From Cenococcum geophilum 1.58 (lineage: Eukaryota > Ascomycota > Dothideomycetes > Gloniales > Gloniaceae), in contig KV748230.1 of NCBI GenBank assembly GCA_001692895.1, forward strand, positions 124,001 to 188,000: 64,000 nucleotides of DNA. The letters are read 5' to 3'. A model generated the notes under the pieces. The model was not told the DNA's origin, did no database searches, and was given only the letters and a program-made list of their open reading frames with translations. Both the position numbers and the translations under genes were made by a program. Positions 45,402 to 56,327 of the stretch are shown piece by piece. How positions within the stretch are numbered: position 1 is the stretch's first letter; every line of letters starts with the position of its first letter.

Positions 45402-48400
45402 AATAATTATAGTATTTCGCTTACGCCTTAGCAGCGCTTTCCTAGAATTTTGCTAGCGCTTTATATTTAAGGGATATTCTTTTAATCCTCTTAAAGGCGG
45501 CTTAGACTAAACTACTATTGTTTATTTTAAACTTATATTTTAAATATAGGTAAAACCCATAGTAGGCATAGAATGGGCTTATACTTATTATATTATATTT
45601 AGCATTATTATAGGCAAATTTAGTTAGTAATATAAGGCCTACTTAGTTACTTTACTTTTTATTATAAATTATATAGAGGTAATACTCTAGCGTTTAGTTT
45701 ACTGTTTTATTTACCTGTCCGTTTATTAATAAAAGGCTATACTTAGCCTAAGTTTTATCTTTATAGTAAAGTATAGCTCTAACCAGAACTTACTAGTAAA
45801 GATACTGCTATAATTAGATATAGCCCCTCTTAGAATTTTAAAACGGCGTACTACTTTATTAAGGAAGAGATCTGTAGGTTTAGTTATAGTAATGGCTTTT
45901 ACTATAGGCAGATATAAGGCCATCTTAGATAGCGGTCAACTACTATATATATTGCGTTATAAACCCTATTGCCTTACTTACTAAGTAGTAGGCCTATAAT
46001 AAAGTCTATTATAATCTTCTGCTATAGCTAGTATAGGTAAGGTAGCGCTTAAAGCTCGCTATAAGGGCGATATTAAGGCGCATATATACATTAGTATAAG
46101 TTGTAGGTAGAGATATAGTTTATAACGTCCGTATTTATACTAAGCTAGTAGTACTTACGCGAGAGTAGATCTAGAGTCTTTTTCTTATTAAAGTAGCCAG
46201 CTAGGGTATTATTATAGTGAATTTATAGGAGTTTTATATAAATTATTAGGTCTAAGGGTATATATAGCCTCCTATAATAATAAAACTGTCTAGCGGAATT
46301 AAACTACTATACTAGCTTTAAGTGGGCATATTAATAGTATCTTGCCGTATCTAAGCTGTTACTGCGCTTTTATAGTATAAAGTTATCTTTAGTTTAAAGT
46401 CCTTTAATAAGCTTAATAACTGTTTCTATACTAGACTTATAAGTACTCTCTTAAGTATTTACTTCTTTAACTTAAGTTCTTATTATACGCTACTTAATAG
46501 TATACGTATAGGTTACCTAGTTAAACTATAATATTATATTGCCTAGGCGTACCGCTATTAGGTTACCAGCCTATAGCTATAAAAATAATACCTTTATAAA
46601 AGGCTCGCTTTCATATATACCTAATAAGACTTTTATTTTAAGTTATTGGCCCTATATTTTTAAAGTCCTTTAGAGCAGTAGTAGTATAGTATCTTTTTTT
46701 AGCAGACCCCTTACGCCTAGGGGTTGCTTTAATAGCGTGTCTATAGGGTTTGTTTTTCCTACCCTATACTTATAAAGTTATAGGTAGCTAATACTATAAC
46801 CTATCTAGCTTGCCATCTATTAAGGGCTTTTACCTTTATAAAATCCTTTAGATTATAATAATCTAAAAGCACTTTTAGGCGGCTTAATAGCCCTTAATAC
46901 AGTATTTCTAATACTTAAAAGCCCTTATAATAGCTAGTAGCTTATAATTATAGGTTTTATAGTTACGCTCTACTAGTAAAAGCTTCCTAAACTATAAGGC
47001 TATTAGATACTAAAGGCCGTCTTTAAATAGCTATAATATAATTGCTACTAGGCCTTATATTAAGGTATTAGTTTATAACTGGGTTAGTACGCCTAGCGTA
47101 TAGTATTATAAAACCGGCGCTGTTATAAAGGCGTTATAGAGCTAGTATATTGCCTACTTTGCCTTTTCTTAGCTTTACGGCTATTCTTTACTCCCTTAAG
47201 GAGATTAGTAATAGGCTTTATAATAATAAAGTACTTATAAATAAACCGGCGATAGAAGTTAGTAAAACCCAAAAAAACTTAGATATCCCTATAGGATTAA
47301 GGGCTTTTTATTTAGTAATGGCTTCTACCTAGCTAGGATTTATTGCTACGCCTTTAGGGCTAAAGATATATTTAAAGAACTTAACCTTCTATACGCCAAA
47401 CCAGCACTTCTTCAAGTTTGTATTATTATAACCTATATAATATTTCTCTAGATTTTTAGAGAATATTAGAATATTATTAAGGTAGACTATATAGAAAACG
47501 TCTGCCAGTTCTAATAAGGCTTAATTAATATAGCCCTAAAAGGTTATTGGTCCGTTAGTTGGCCTAAAAGGTAAAACTAAATACTTATAGTAGCCGTAAT
47601 ATATACGGAATGCTGTCTTTTACTTATTGTCCTAATGGATATAAAGGCGGTAATATATATTTATTAGGCCTAACTTAGTAAATATTTTAGAACCTACTAA
47701 GCGGTCTAAGGTTTTACTAATTAATAGTAGTATAAGACGATTCTTAATTATTACCTTTTTAAGGCCTCTATAGTCTATATAGAGCTATAGCTTCCTATTT
47801 TTTATTAGATATAAATAGAACGAGTACCCCTATGGGACTAGTACTTAGTTAAATCTAGCTTTTAGCTAAGGCGTTATTTAAGTACTCTTTTAGTACCTCT
47901 AGCTTTTTAACTAAAAGGTTATCCCTTAACCCGCTAAAATTCGTCCATTCGTTATCGATAAGAATTAGCCAATTAGATTAACGTAATCGGCTATACGCGT
48001 TGTTTGGATTTGTGTGTTTTATACGGACTATATGCTCCATAGACGCCAGCGGGTTAAGGGATAGAGCGGTCTATATAGAAACCTCTTATCCCTCTTCTAG
48101 GTTAATAGTATAGTCGCCCTAATAGTATTAAGGCAGCTTCCCTATTTTCTTATATAAGAAGATATTGCTAACCTCCTTTAACTATAGGGGAAGGACTAGT
48201 AAGTTGCCGTTATCTTACTTACTAGGTATTAGTCTAGTAATTACTAAAGCAAAAACCCTAGATTTTATTTAGAAAGACTTTATAAAACCCTTAAGGGTTT
48301 ATAGTAATAGGGATAAGCTATCTAGCTTTTATTGCTACGCCTTTACCTTAAAGTTAATAAGAAGTTAGGCATTCTTTAGCCCTAGTATACCTAGGGTAAT

Positions 48401-48700
48401 AGTAGGGGATGTATTAGCTATTCTATAGCAAATAAGGGTTAATTTCCTAATCTTACCCTAGCTGTCCTTTATTCTTAGTAGTACCTTATAGGCTTTATAG
48501 TAATATACCTAAGTTTTATTTAACTAGGAGTAAGTAGGTAATTCTATATTTAGTATTTTAAAGTTGCACTCTATAGCGAATCGCTAGTTAATTATATTTA
48601 CTTTAGCGCCGAGATTAAGCATTATTAAGGCCTCCTTTTAGGTTTACTTAAATAGGACTTTTCCTAAGATAGTAATAGTTTACGCCCTATAGATATAAGG
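45402..48700 (-). pseudogene. Gypsy-A pol: protease, RT, RNase H, integrase
   Basis: Minus strand: protease-like LNLGAKVNIIN at about 48615-48580. RT with LYIDYRGLKKVIIKNRL near 47800-47750, KTAFRIYYGYYKYLVLPFR near 47620-47570 and YLNNIL at about 47490-47465. RNase H about 47200-46850. Integrase core 46000-45726 with KAITITKPTDLFLNKVVRRF and SNYSSIFTSKFWLEL, open as a 65-codon piece at 45726-45923. The 140-bp MITE at 47922-48061 interrupts the RT. Chromodomain is at 23541-24017, beyond Gypsy-B. Confidence 0.87.
47922..48061. mobile_element. 140-bp MITE in the Gypsy-A RT
   Basis: Perfect 14-bp terminal inverted repeats (TCCCTTAACCCGCT at 47922-47935 and its complement at 48048-48061) are each flanked by TA (47920-47921, 48062-48063). 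The interior lacks coding sequence and interrupts a recognisable RT frame. A TA target and short TIR suggest mobilisation by a Tc1/mariner or pogo transposase. Confidence 0.8.
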
Positions 48701-49132
48701 GGCTTTAAGGGTGCCTTCTTTTTCCTAGTATAGAGATAGCGTTTACGCTATTAGGTAGCGGCTATTACTATTACTACTTTAGGCACTATTGCTACTAATA
48801 TCCTAGCTTGCTATAATTTTTGCAGTTCTTATTAGACTGGGTTAAATCCCTAGCGGTATTACTTCGCCCCGCTATTAAGTCACTAATAGTGGTTTTAAAG
48901 TCTACTTTCCTTAAGTTATCTAATGGGGTGGTCTTTATATTTAAGGTCGTAGTATACCTATTACTTCTAGCCTATAGGGCGCTCACGCTCTCCTAGTTTT
49001 CCTTTAATAGGGCAGTTAGGGAAATTAGCTACTTTTAAGTTTATAGGAATTCCTAATAGTTAGTTATAGTAAGCTATAGCTCTAGCCGCAGATTTGCGAA
49101 CAGGTATATTATTAAATGCTTTATACTCAGTA

Positions 49133-49482
49133 AGCCACTCTAAAAACCACTAAAAACCAGAAAATCAGTGCCTTAATATCTTAATAACGACTTAATAACA
49201 AATTCCGAAATTTTATAATTAGCCTTATATACCTATTTTAAACCTCTTATTAGATTTAAAAAGTAATCCATTATGTAGCTCTAGAGATATCGCAATTTAG
49301 CCCAAAATTGGGGGCCAAAACCTAATATCTTAATAACGGCCAGGCTTATTACGCTAGAATTTTATTAAGAGTCTTAACGTAGGCATAAAAGGCTAATTAT
49401 GGGATTTCGGGATTTATTATTAGGCCATTATCAAGGTATTAAGGTGCAGTTTTTCTAATTTTTGGTAGTTTTAGGGGTGGCT
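49133..49482. mobile_element. About 350-bp MITE with long TIRs in Gypsy-A gag
   Basis: The ends are imperfect inverted repeats of about 55 bp (left from 49133 'agccactctaaaaaccacta', right the complement of sequence ending 49482), with TA on both sides (49131-49132, 49483-49484). No coding sequence inside. The right flank repeats 'gtggcttactaa' once more at 49494-49505, so the exact outer boundary is uncertain. Confidence 0.7.
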
Positions 49483-49759
49483 TACTAATTAGTGTGGCTT
49501 ACTAAGTGGTGGAACACGTTACGCTTTTAAGGAGGTTAGGTAAGCAGTAAACTTATTTATAGGTTAATTAGTTTGCTATATTACTCTTATATAGGTTAGG
49601 GCTATATAAAGTTCTTAATTAATAGAACTCTTAATCTAATTAAGTAGGAATTCTATAAGATCCTTCTAGGTAAACTATATACCTAAATAATTATCTTTAT
49701 ATTATAGCTAAAGAGTTTTATTAGTCCCCTTTATATATTATATAGTAAATATAACTCTA

Positions 49760-51626
49760 ACGTAATCTATAAGTATGTGGCCTATATAAGCATATAGCCC
49801 ACCTTGCCTAACACGCGATCGCAAAATAAGGCAATTAGTTCAACTACGAATAATTGTATTTAATGTAGCTATCTACTGTATAGTTGTCTGACGTCTTAGG
49901 CACGTACGTGCTATGTGTTCTGTCGATTTGTATATACTATACTTACGTAGTTCTCGTTGCGGTCGCTCGGCCGCTGCCTCTGCTGTAGCCTCCTTATGCC
50001 TAGTTTGGGCAGCTTATACATAAGAGGCCCCTTCTGCTCCTAATAGAATACCCCCCCTAGCTATATACGTGCGCTGCTATACCTTCTTTCTTTTCTAGCG
50101 CTGGTTCTCTACGTATAGCTTCTTAGTTTCGCTTATAAGCAGCACAGCGCTTAACATCGCCATTTCGCACCCCTTAATAAGCTGGCTAAGGGCTTATTCT
50201 GTTGGACTTGGTGGGCTATATATACGCTGTTTAAGATATCGCTTTAGCAGGGCCGTCTACTATTATAGTTTAGCGATATTATGGGGTGTTTTAGCTGTTT
50301 AGGATATATTTAATTACGGATAACGTTAGGGTAATAGCGTTTAATATTTGCTATGCAGCTAAGGCTGCTTTTTGGTCCTTAAGTAATTGTATAGACGCCT
50401 TATTAAATAGATTATAAGCCGCGGTATTACCCATATTAATAAACACGAATTCCTGCCACTATATAGGTAGGCTAGGCAGGAGGCATTATATTAGAACAAT
50501 ATATAGGCAGAATTCGCTGCTACTGGCCTAGTTTTATATAGCCCTAATTATATGCTAGCAACGTCTAGTGGCTGTAGTAGATATAATAAATGCGTTAGTA
50601 TATAGAGGACGACTATTTAATAATCCCGGCAGAACCGATTAAATTTAGGCGATATATGGCTATTGTGGCCATCTAGCACTAGCGGCTAATACGTACCAAT
50701 TGTGCAATCCTTTATATGCTTATTAAAGACCTCTATTAGCTAGGTTAGGCCAATCTTATTTATTGTCTAGCTATTGTCGCTAATACCAATTAACTAGTCG
50801 TATGGGATAATATCGTTCTTATACTAGGTAGCTTAGTATATTACTACCTTAAAAATAATAAGTAGTGGAATTATAACCCCTAGGGCATTAATAGTCTCGA
50901 TAATAGTAATCCATTCTTAATTACCTGGCTGTACTGTTCTAGGCTGGCCAACACGTCCAGTTCTAGTAATAACTTTTGCAGTCGCAATAACACCTATTTA
51001 GAAGCCGGTTTTATCAAAATTCCAGATATCCTTATTATGAATCCTATACTATATAATTGTGTTTTAAATAAGCTTAAACTAGGCCCAAATGGGTATAGGA
51101 TCTAAGTATAGGATCTTCGCATTTAGCACGCTAGTAGTCATACTTGCGATTATATTTAGATTATAGGTCGTTATAGCGCTTGATATAATTCTGTACCCAA
51201 TTCTGGCCGATAAGTTTTAGAGCAGTAGATCTAGTGTACTAGGTAACTAGAATATTAGCTATCTGTCGTACGGTTGCAATTCTTAGCGGCATACCATGTT
51301 AATTTATTAATAGAATCTACTGCTTAAGACTCTCTTCTTGTACTGGTATAAGACGGCGATTTAGGGCAGCGGAACCGCGTTTTGGTATAATGCCGCTGAC
51401 GCGTCGCTTAACTGTCTTTTAGGATACGTTATATATCCTCTTAACACCTTATAAGGTTGTAATTTGGCCTAGCTTATAGGCTTAAACACCTAGGTTAATT
51501 CTGCCCTCTCAAAAAAGGGACTCTTGCTATTATAGTGTTGCCATTTAGGTAGTTGTTAAATAACGCGTCGCGTGTTAGGTGGGGTAGGCCACATACTTAT
51601 ATAGGCCACATGCTTGTAGATTACGT
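49760..51626 (-). mobile_element. pogo/Fot1-type DNA transposon (1.87 kb) in Gypsy-A gag
   Basis: Terminal inverted repeats of 60 bp or more (ACGTAATCTAYAAGYATGTG and onward) lie at 49760 and in complement ending at 51626, each next to TA (49758-49759, 51627-51628). The minus strand encodes a pogo-like transposase. Its subterminal region has a repeated 'atgtggcctatataag' motif, twice at each end. Confidence 0.9.
50020..51530 (-). pseudogene. pogo/Fot1-type transposase, RIP-damaged
   Basis: The minus strand gives an HTH/CENP-B-like N-terminus (RVSGIIPKRGSAALNRRLIP, then a SLKQWI-like stretch, GMPLRIATVRQIANILVT). The DDE domain follows: an IWNFDKTGF-like stretch at about 51020 (FDETGF expected), TARTGRVGQPRTVQPG, and LVLDGHNSHISPKFNRFCRD at about 50650 (Asp-Gly-His core). 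The C-terminal part LLQPLDV lies at about 50560. Family members bind TIRs and insert at TA. Stops at Gln/Trp sites make it inactive. Boundaries are approximate. Confidence 0.87.
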
Positions 51627-52253
51627 TAGTATCCTTATTTATAAAGGCGTTAGGCTTTAGGCGGAATATTAGCTTTAAGCTATTATAGAAGTCTTAGTAC
51701 TCTTAAATAGTCTTACCGTTATATAAAGATTTTTATTTTATTTTAACGGCCCATTTTAACAGAGCGCCTATTATATTAGTGGCCTTTCTCTTAAGGGTTA
51801 GATGCATTAAGCTACTATTTAAGTACTCTAATAGGATGCTCTAAGGTAGTAGATCTATGTTAGAGATAGAAGTTAATATTACCTTACTGTATTAACGCCG
51901 TCTTAGTATTCCTACCTCTTCTCTAAGTAACTATAGTTTTCCTTACTTTAGGAGTTATAGCTTCTTATTCTCTAGCTATTATATTTTTTTCTTATATAGT
52001 GGTTTTACCTATAGCTTCTAGTTCTATTTAGGATATAGGTCTACCCGCATTATCCTAGGGCTAATCCCTAGACTTAGTACTATATACTACGCTAGTGCTA
52101 TACCCACGTCTCGCTATTAAGTTAATAGGCTGCGATATAGTTAATAAATATAGGTCGTCTTTTTAATAGAGGGCTGCTAATATATAGTTATAGCCTTCGT
52201 AGACCGCTGTGTTGCTAGGCCGCTACCCCTAAAAAGGGATAAGAATTTAGAAC

Positions 52254-52455
52254 TATTAGGGCGCTAAGGCCCTTAGGGTTTATAGTAACGTAATAATAAT
52301 AGCGGGATATAATAGGTATCTAGTTCTTAATAGAGTAGAACTATAGAATTAAATTCTACTATTCTTTAGTATAGGCGGCTACGTTTTATAGACGCCTCGT
52401 CTACGCCTTGCCTGCGCTAAGCCGGTTACAGTAAGTACGTCTTTATAGCCTAATA
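52254..52455 (-). repeat. 5' LTR of Gypsy-A
   Basis: 202 bp, matching 22230-22432 and followed by the TSD-like ttaag. Confidence 0.85.
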
Positions 52456-52572
52456 TTAAGGGAGTAAATAGGGCCTCTAAAGAGGTACCTATTAAGGCCT
52501 TATCTACCCCCTTAGATAAGGACGACGGTAAGCTCTTTAGTAAGCAACTATTTAACGCTCCTCTACCGTGGT
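52456..52572 (+). pseudogene. 3' end of the split mariner transposase
   Basis: Joining codon ATT-AAA/G across the Gypsy-A target site keeps the frame and gives KGVNRASKEVPIKALSTPL and a TAG at about 52570-52572. The tail is not strongly conserved in the family, so this rests on frame continuity and the TSD (ttaaa at left, ttaag at right). Confidence 0.55.
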
Positions 52573-54372
52573 AGTAACTATTAATATCTACCTAGGTGTC
52601 TCCGTTACTATATCAATTCCTTACTATTAAATATTTATTTAGTAAGTCGTCCTTATAAAACTTCTAATTAATACTAACCTTAGTAGATATCTCGCACCTA
52701 CCCACATTTACTACCGCTATTATTCTCTTTAAACTACTAATTACTTTACTAGCTTAGTTCTACTATCGCGTCCTTTAATACCTTAGTCTATTATAGGTAG
52801 TAATAATAGAATTAAGCTAGCGAGGTCTATATATTTAGCGGCACCCTTATCTAAAGCTTATTATATTTTAATAACCTATAACTTTATCTGCTTCTATTAT
52901 TATATTAAATACTAATATTAACCTCAATAACTAGATATTATTGCTAATTATACTATAGCAACGATTAGCCTCTAGCTCCTCGTCTAATGCTTACTACTAA
53001 TATACTGCGCCTTTCTATCGTCGCTAAATAGATAGCAGGTTTTAATAGCTAAACTACTGCTAACGTCGCTGCTAGATAGTTTAGCTATATCGGTCCTATA
53101 TAGTGGGGGATCTTAGGGCCTTATCGGCGTATAGGCATCGCCTATACACGCTTAATTAATAGTATGCGCCTACTACTTGCAGTTGCTGTAGTTATAAGGG
53201 TTTAGTATATAGGCGCTATTATTACAACTTCTACACTAATAGGGCGTTAAGCTACCCCTATAGTAAATACTAAGTATTCTTTACCCAAGCGTCCCCTAAA
53301 GCTTTTTCTAAGTCGCGCTAGTTGCGGCAAGGAAGGGGCGGCGGGTAGTAATAATAAGGAGGGGAAGAGAGAAGGTGGTAGTAGTAAAGGGAGGGGAATT
53401 AGTTTGGTAGCTACTTTTAGTAAACGTCTTAAATATAAGTCTTTCTACTGCCACCTATTTTAATATCTTATCTATATAAGGCATCTATATATACTCTAAA
53501 CTAGTATATTAGCTTACCTATATTAAACTTATATTTTAAGGCTATTAGGTTATAGGTAGGCTACTTACATATAACCTAATAGCTTTAAAATGCAATTTTT
53601 AGAAGTTAGATACTGGGTTAAGGCTGTTAGGTTATAGGCTGGCTGCTTACTTATAGCCTAATAGCCTTAAACTAGCATATAAGCTTATTAAAACTTAAAT
53701 TTTAGAAAATCGATCTATATTTTAAGGCTGTTGGGTTATAGGTAAGCGGCCTACCTATAACCTAATATCTGCTTTATATTCTTAACAACTATATACGTCC
53801 TTAATAGCCAACAGCTCCTTTTTAAACCTATATATAAGCCCGTCTAATATTTCCTTCCTAATTGACTTTATATATATATATGTTTCTAAATTATATATCT
53901 ACTATAGATCCTTAATTTTTCAATCCTACTTAAAGACAATATCGCTTACCTATTACTACTTGCGATATATACCCTTATAAGCAGTTTGTTTAATTATATA
54001 GGTAAAGAATACCTTAAGTATAATAACATCCTTCTTATCTAGCGTGATTAGACTAGTGTTTAGCTCTCGGGAAGGGATAATTTAAGGAGTAAGAGTAGGA
54101 GCTTAAGGAGGAACAGTAGTGGGGAAAGTAGGGTATTAAACTAGAGATTAAGGCACTGGAGCTAGTATATACTAAGGATAATAAGTAGGGTAAGCGTTTA
54201 TCCAAGAAGGACCTTGCTAATAAAGATAATTAGCTATTAAACACAACTCTACCTATTTTAGTTATTTGCTATCTTAACCTAGTCTATCTATTATCTTTAT
54301 CCTAGCTTACTATTTTATTAACTCTATTATAGTATCTAAAGCGGACTTGTTTAACCAAGCCGTTACGGCTTA
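52573..54372. other. AT-rich unassigned region with hairpin repeats
   Basis: Beyond the split mariner no gene is identified. Plus-strand frames at 53040-53420 look partly protein-like (ARQFSYIGPI-like, then SCGKEGAAGSNNKEGKREG), with an Arg/Gly/Glu-rich stretch at 53320-53400, but no family is recognised. Three hairpin units occupy 53534-53770. The right part (53780-54372) is AT-rich and featureless apart from purine-rich runs at 54060-54220. Confidence 0.4.
53534..53770. repeat. Three tandem hairpin units
   Basis: Units at about 53534-53590, 53618-53670 and 53721-53770 each read as an inverted repeat, with 'ttaaggctgttaggttata' in one arm and the complementary 'tatagcctaatagccttaa' in the other around a loop of about 14 bases. 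Spacers between units are unrelated. Confidence 0.8.
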
Positions 54373-55092
54373 CAGTGATCCGCAAAAGATTGTTTAATCG
54401 CTTAAGCTTACCAACAGCTGGCATTACAACTATTAAAACAATATACCCCCTATATTCCCACCAGTATAGCTTTATATTTTATAAATAGGGGCTTATTTTA
54501 TAGTTTTATCGTAAGGCTATAAAATAAGCCTTTTTTTAGATACATTGGACTAATATTAGTGGAATTAGATAAGGTGGCTGTAAAACTTAGGTTAAAGCTT
54601 TATGTCACGGGACTCGCACGTTCTCACGTCTCTGCGCGCTTTGACGTTCTTAACCCGTGCTTACGTTCGTCCCGAGACACCTACGTACGTTCCCCTACAA
54701 CCCCTATTTATACCCGTACCTAACCTGTTCTATTTTTGCATCCAAATGTCTTTATATTAACTACGCATAGTTACGCGTACGTAGCCTTCTTCAATTACTA
54801 CCCCGTTTAGTACATTGTATTCCAGCTCGTGCCCACTTCCGTAACACTTTACGCTAACTAATCCGACCCCTCTACCTCCAAAACAAGCACCCTATACAAC
54901 TTTACTAAAATAGCCCTAAGTTATATAAATAAGGGCTTATTTTGTAGCCCTACGATAAAGCTATAAAATAGGCCCCTATTTATAAAATATAGGCCTATAC
55001 TGGTGGGGCTATAGGGGGTATATTGTTTTAGCAGGTGCAAATACCGGCTGTTAGTAAGCTTAAGCGATTAAACGATCTTTTGCGGATCACTG
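54373..55092. mobile_element. Long-TIR MITE (about 470 bp plus an inserted solo LTR)
   Basis: Terminal inverted repeats of roughly 160 bp (CAGTGATCCGCAAAAGATYG at 54373 and complement ending 55092) are flanked by TA (54371-54372, 55093-55094). There is no transposase. A 244-bp solo LTR with a 5-bp TSD sits inside (54603-54846). Without it the element is about 471 bp, mostly stem. The long inverted repeat could fold into a hairpin RNA if transcribed. Confidence 0.88.
54603..54846. repeat. Solo LTR with perfect TSD inside the MITE
   Basis: TGTCACGG...CCGTAACA, 244 bp, flanked by identical cttta (54598-54602, 54847-54851). It is rich in CpG and keeps CpA/TpG, unlike its surroundings, so it shows little RIP. 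Its family has no other full copy in this window. The short near-palindrome at 3538 starts the same way. Confidence 0.85.
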
Positions 55093-55199
55093 TAACTAGA
55101 CCACCGTGCCTACCTTATAACTGGACCATTTTATAAAAACTCCTTAATAAGCTTAGACAGAGGGCTGCTGATCCTTACTTCTCTATACGTACACTTATT

Positions 55200-56327
55200 T
55201 ACCTAGATTTACTACTAACGGGCATTAATAGTATAGTATTATCTCTTGGAATCGATTTAGTAGTAGCTGTTAAGGTTATAGTAGTACTTATTATTGCACT
55301 TTTACTATTTTATAATTCCGCTTTTAGTATTACTAGCTTCTTATAGAGTAGATAAACAGATCTCCTATTGCTCTTCTAGCTTGCCTATACGGTATCTCTA
55401 TTTTATAAAAGTTAGCATACTTATATTATTTATTGCCTTTCTCTTTAACTTTAGAGGAATAACAAATATTAGCCTAACCTTAACGATAATAATAATAACA
55501 GCAGCTAGAAATATTGTGTATTTATTATTAAGCAGCCTACTAAGCCGTTTAACCTCTCTATTGCTAAAATCATATATATTATAGTATTTAGTGCCTTTAC
55601 GGTCTAACGCGGTTCTGTAGATTATATAACGCTTAATACTAAAATCGTCTTCTAACCTTTTTTTATTAATTGCTAACTTAACGGCCTTGTCTACCTTAGC
55701 CTTTATTTAATCTATATTTAACTAATAGCGCATTATTTAGCTAATACCGCTTACGCGGTAGCGGCGAGAGTTAATATAACCCTTAAGAGAAAGGTCTAAA
55801 GGATAATTCTACTACTCCGTAAATTGTAATTAATTGTATATATTCTCGTCTTTAATATTAGAAGTAGTAGGATTATAGCGAGCTTAAACCTTATTCCGCT
55901 TATTTATATATTTCTTTATCTTTTCTTTTTATAACTAATACGCTGTTAGGTTACCTAGGTCCTAATTATAAGATTAGCCCCCTTAATATTAGCGTTATCT
56001 ATAGGTAGGCGTGTTAGTAACTTATTATCTTTGTCCTTCTCGTTCTCTTGCTTTTTGTTCTCGTCCTTATACTCCTTATTATGCTCCTTATACTCCTTAT
56101 TAATATCCTTTATCTATTCCTTATTATCCTTAAGGTGTACTTTATAAGCCGAAATCTACTTATTAAACCTAACTACCTTCTCTATCTTATCTAACATCTT
56201 TAATAAGTAATCTAGTGAGTTAGGACCAAAGCTTAGTCCCTATTATTTATTAAGCTTACTACTTAGCTTAGGAATATAAGGGCGACGTTAAATACCTAGG
56301 GTGTCTATAGCGGGAGGCTTCGAGGGC
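55200..56327 (-). pseudogene. Decayed unidentified gene with a Lys/Glu-rich helical segment
   Basis: The minus strand has ATG at 56327 opening MPSKPPAIDTLGI, then SLDYLLKMLDKIEKVVRFNK, a charged coiled-coil-like run (KEYKEHNKEYKDENKKQENE) at about 56110-56040, LLTRLPIDNANIKGANLIIR, and after a frame shift LSLKGYINSRRYRVSGIS at about 55790, DKAVKLAINKKRLEDDFSIK and YDFSNREVKRLSRLLNN. Interruptions are almost all TAG/TAA. Total about 370 codons. I do not recognise the family. It could be a transposon-borne protein or a RIP-damaged duplicated host gene. Confidence 0.5.

Larger units (their letters stand above)
48701..52253 (-). pseudogene. Gypsy-A gag, split by two DNA elements
   Basis: Minus strand from about 52.2 kb: LLREEVGILRRR, then HLTLKRKATNIIGALLKWAV and YNGKTIQEYQDFYNSLKLIF, running to the pogo site at 51628. 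It resumes at 49758 with QYIKGTNKTL, KDLIEFLLNQIKSSIN and NKFTAYLTSLKA, a classic retrotransposon gag core, then meets the 350-bp MITE at 49482. Leader and primer site lie next to the LTR at 52254. Confidence 0.8.
22230..52455 (-). mobile_element. Gypsy-A, outer element of the nest (about 6.5 kb of own sequence)
   Basis: LTRs at 22230-22432 and 52254-52455 share about 200 bp and have RIP-modified TGTTAGG.../...CCTAACA ends. Flanking 5-mers ttaaa (22225-22229) and ttaag (52456-52460) are a near-perfect TSD. On the minus strand the order is gag (52.2 to about 48.7 kb), protease (about 48.6), RT (48.3-47.3), RNase H, integrase (46.5-45.4) and chromodomain (about 23.8-23.55), as in chromoviruses. 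Later insertions are Gypsy-B (24023-45396), a 140-bp MITE (47922-48061), a 350-bp MITE (49133-49482) and a pogo element (49760-51626). Removing these leaves about 6.5 kb, a normal Gypsy length. Confidence 0.88.

Noticed and set aside
53534..53770. tRNA-like foldbacks
   Set aside because: The stems form simple hairpins without cloverleaf landmarks or A/B box promoters.
55294..55584. 96-aa hydrophobic plus-strand ORF that looks like a membrane protein
   Set aside because: It is antisense to the decayed minus-strand gene; hydrophobicity follows from the T-rich strand of RIPped DNA.
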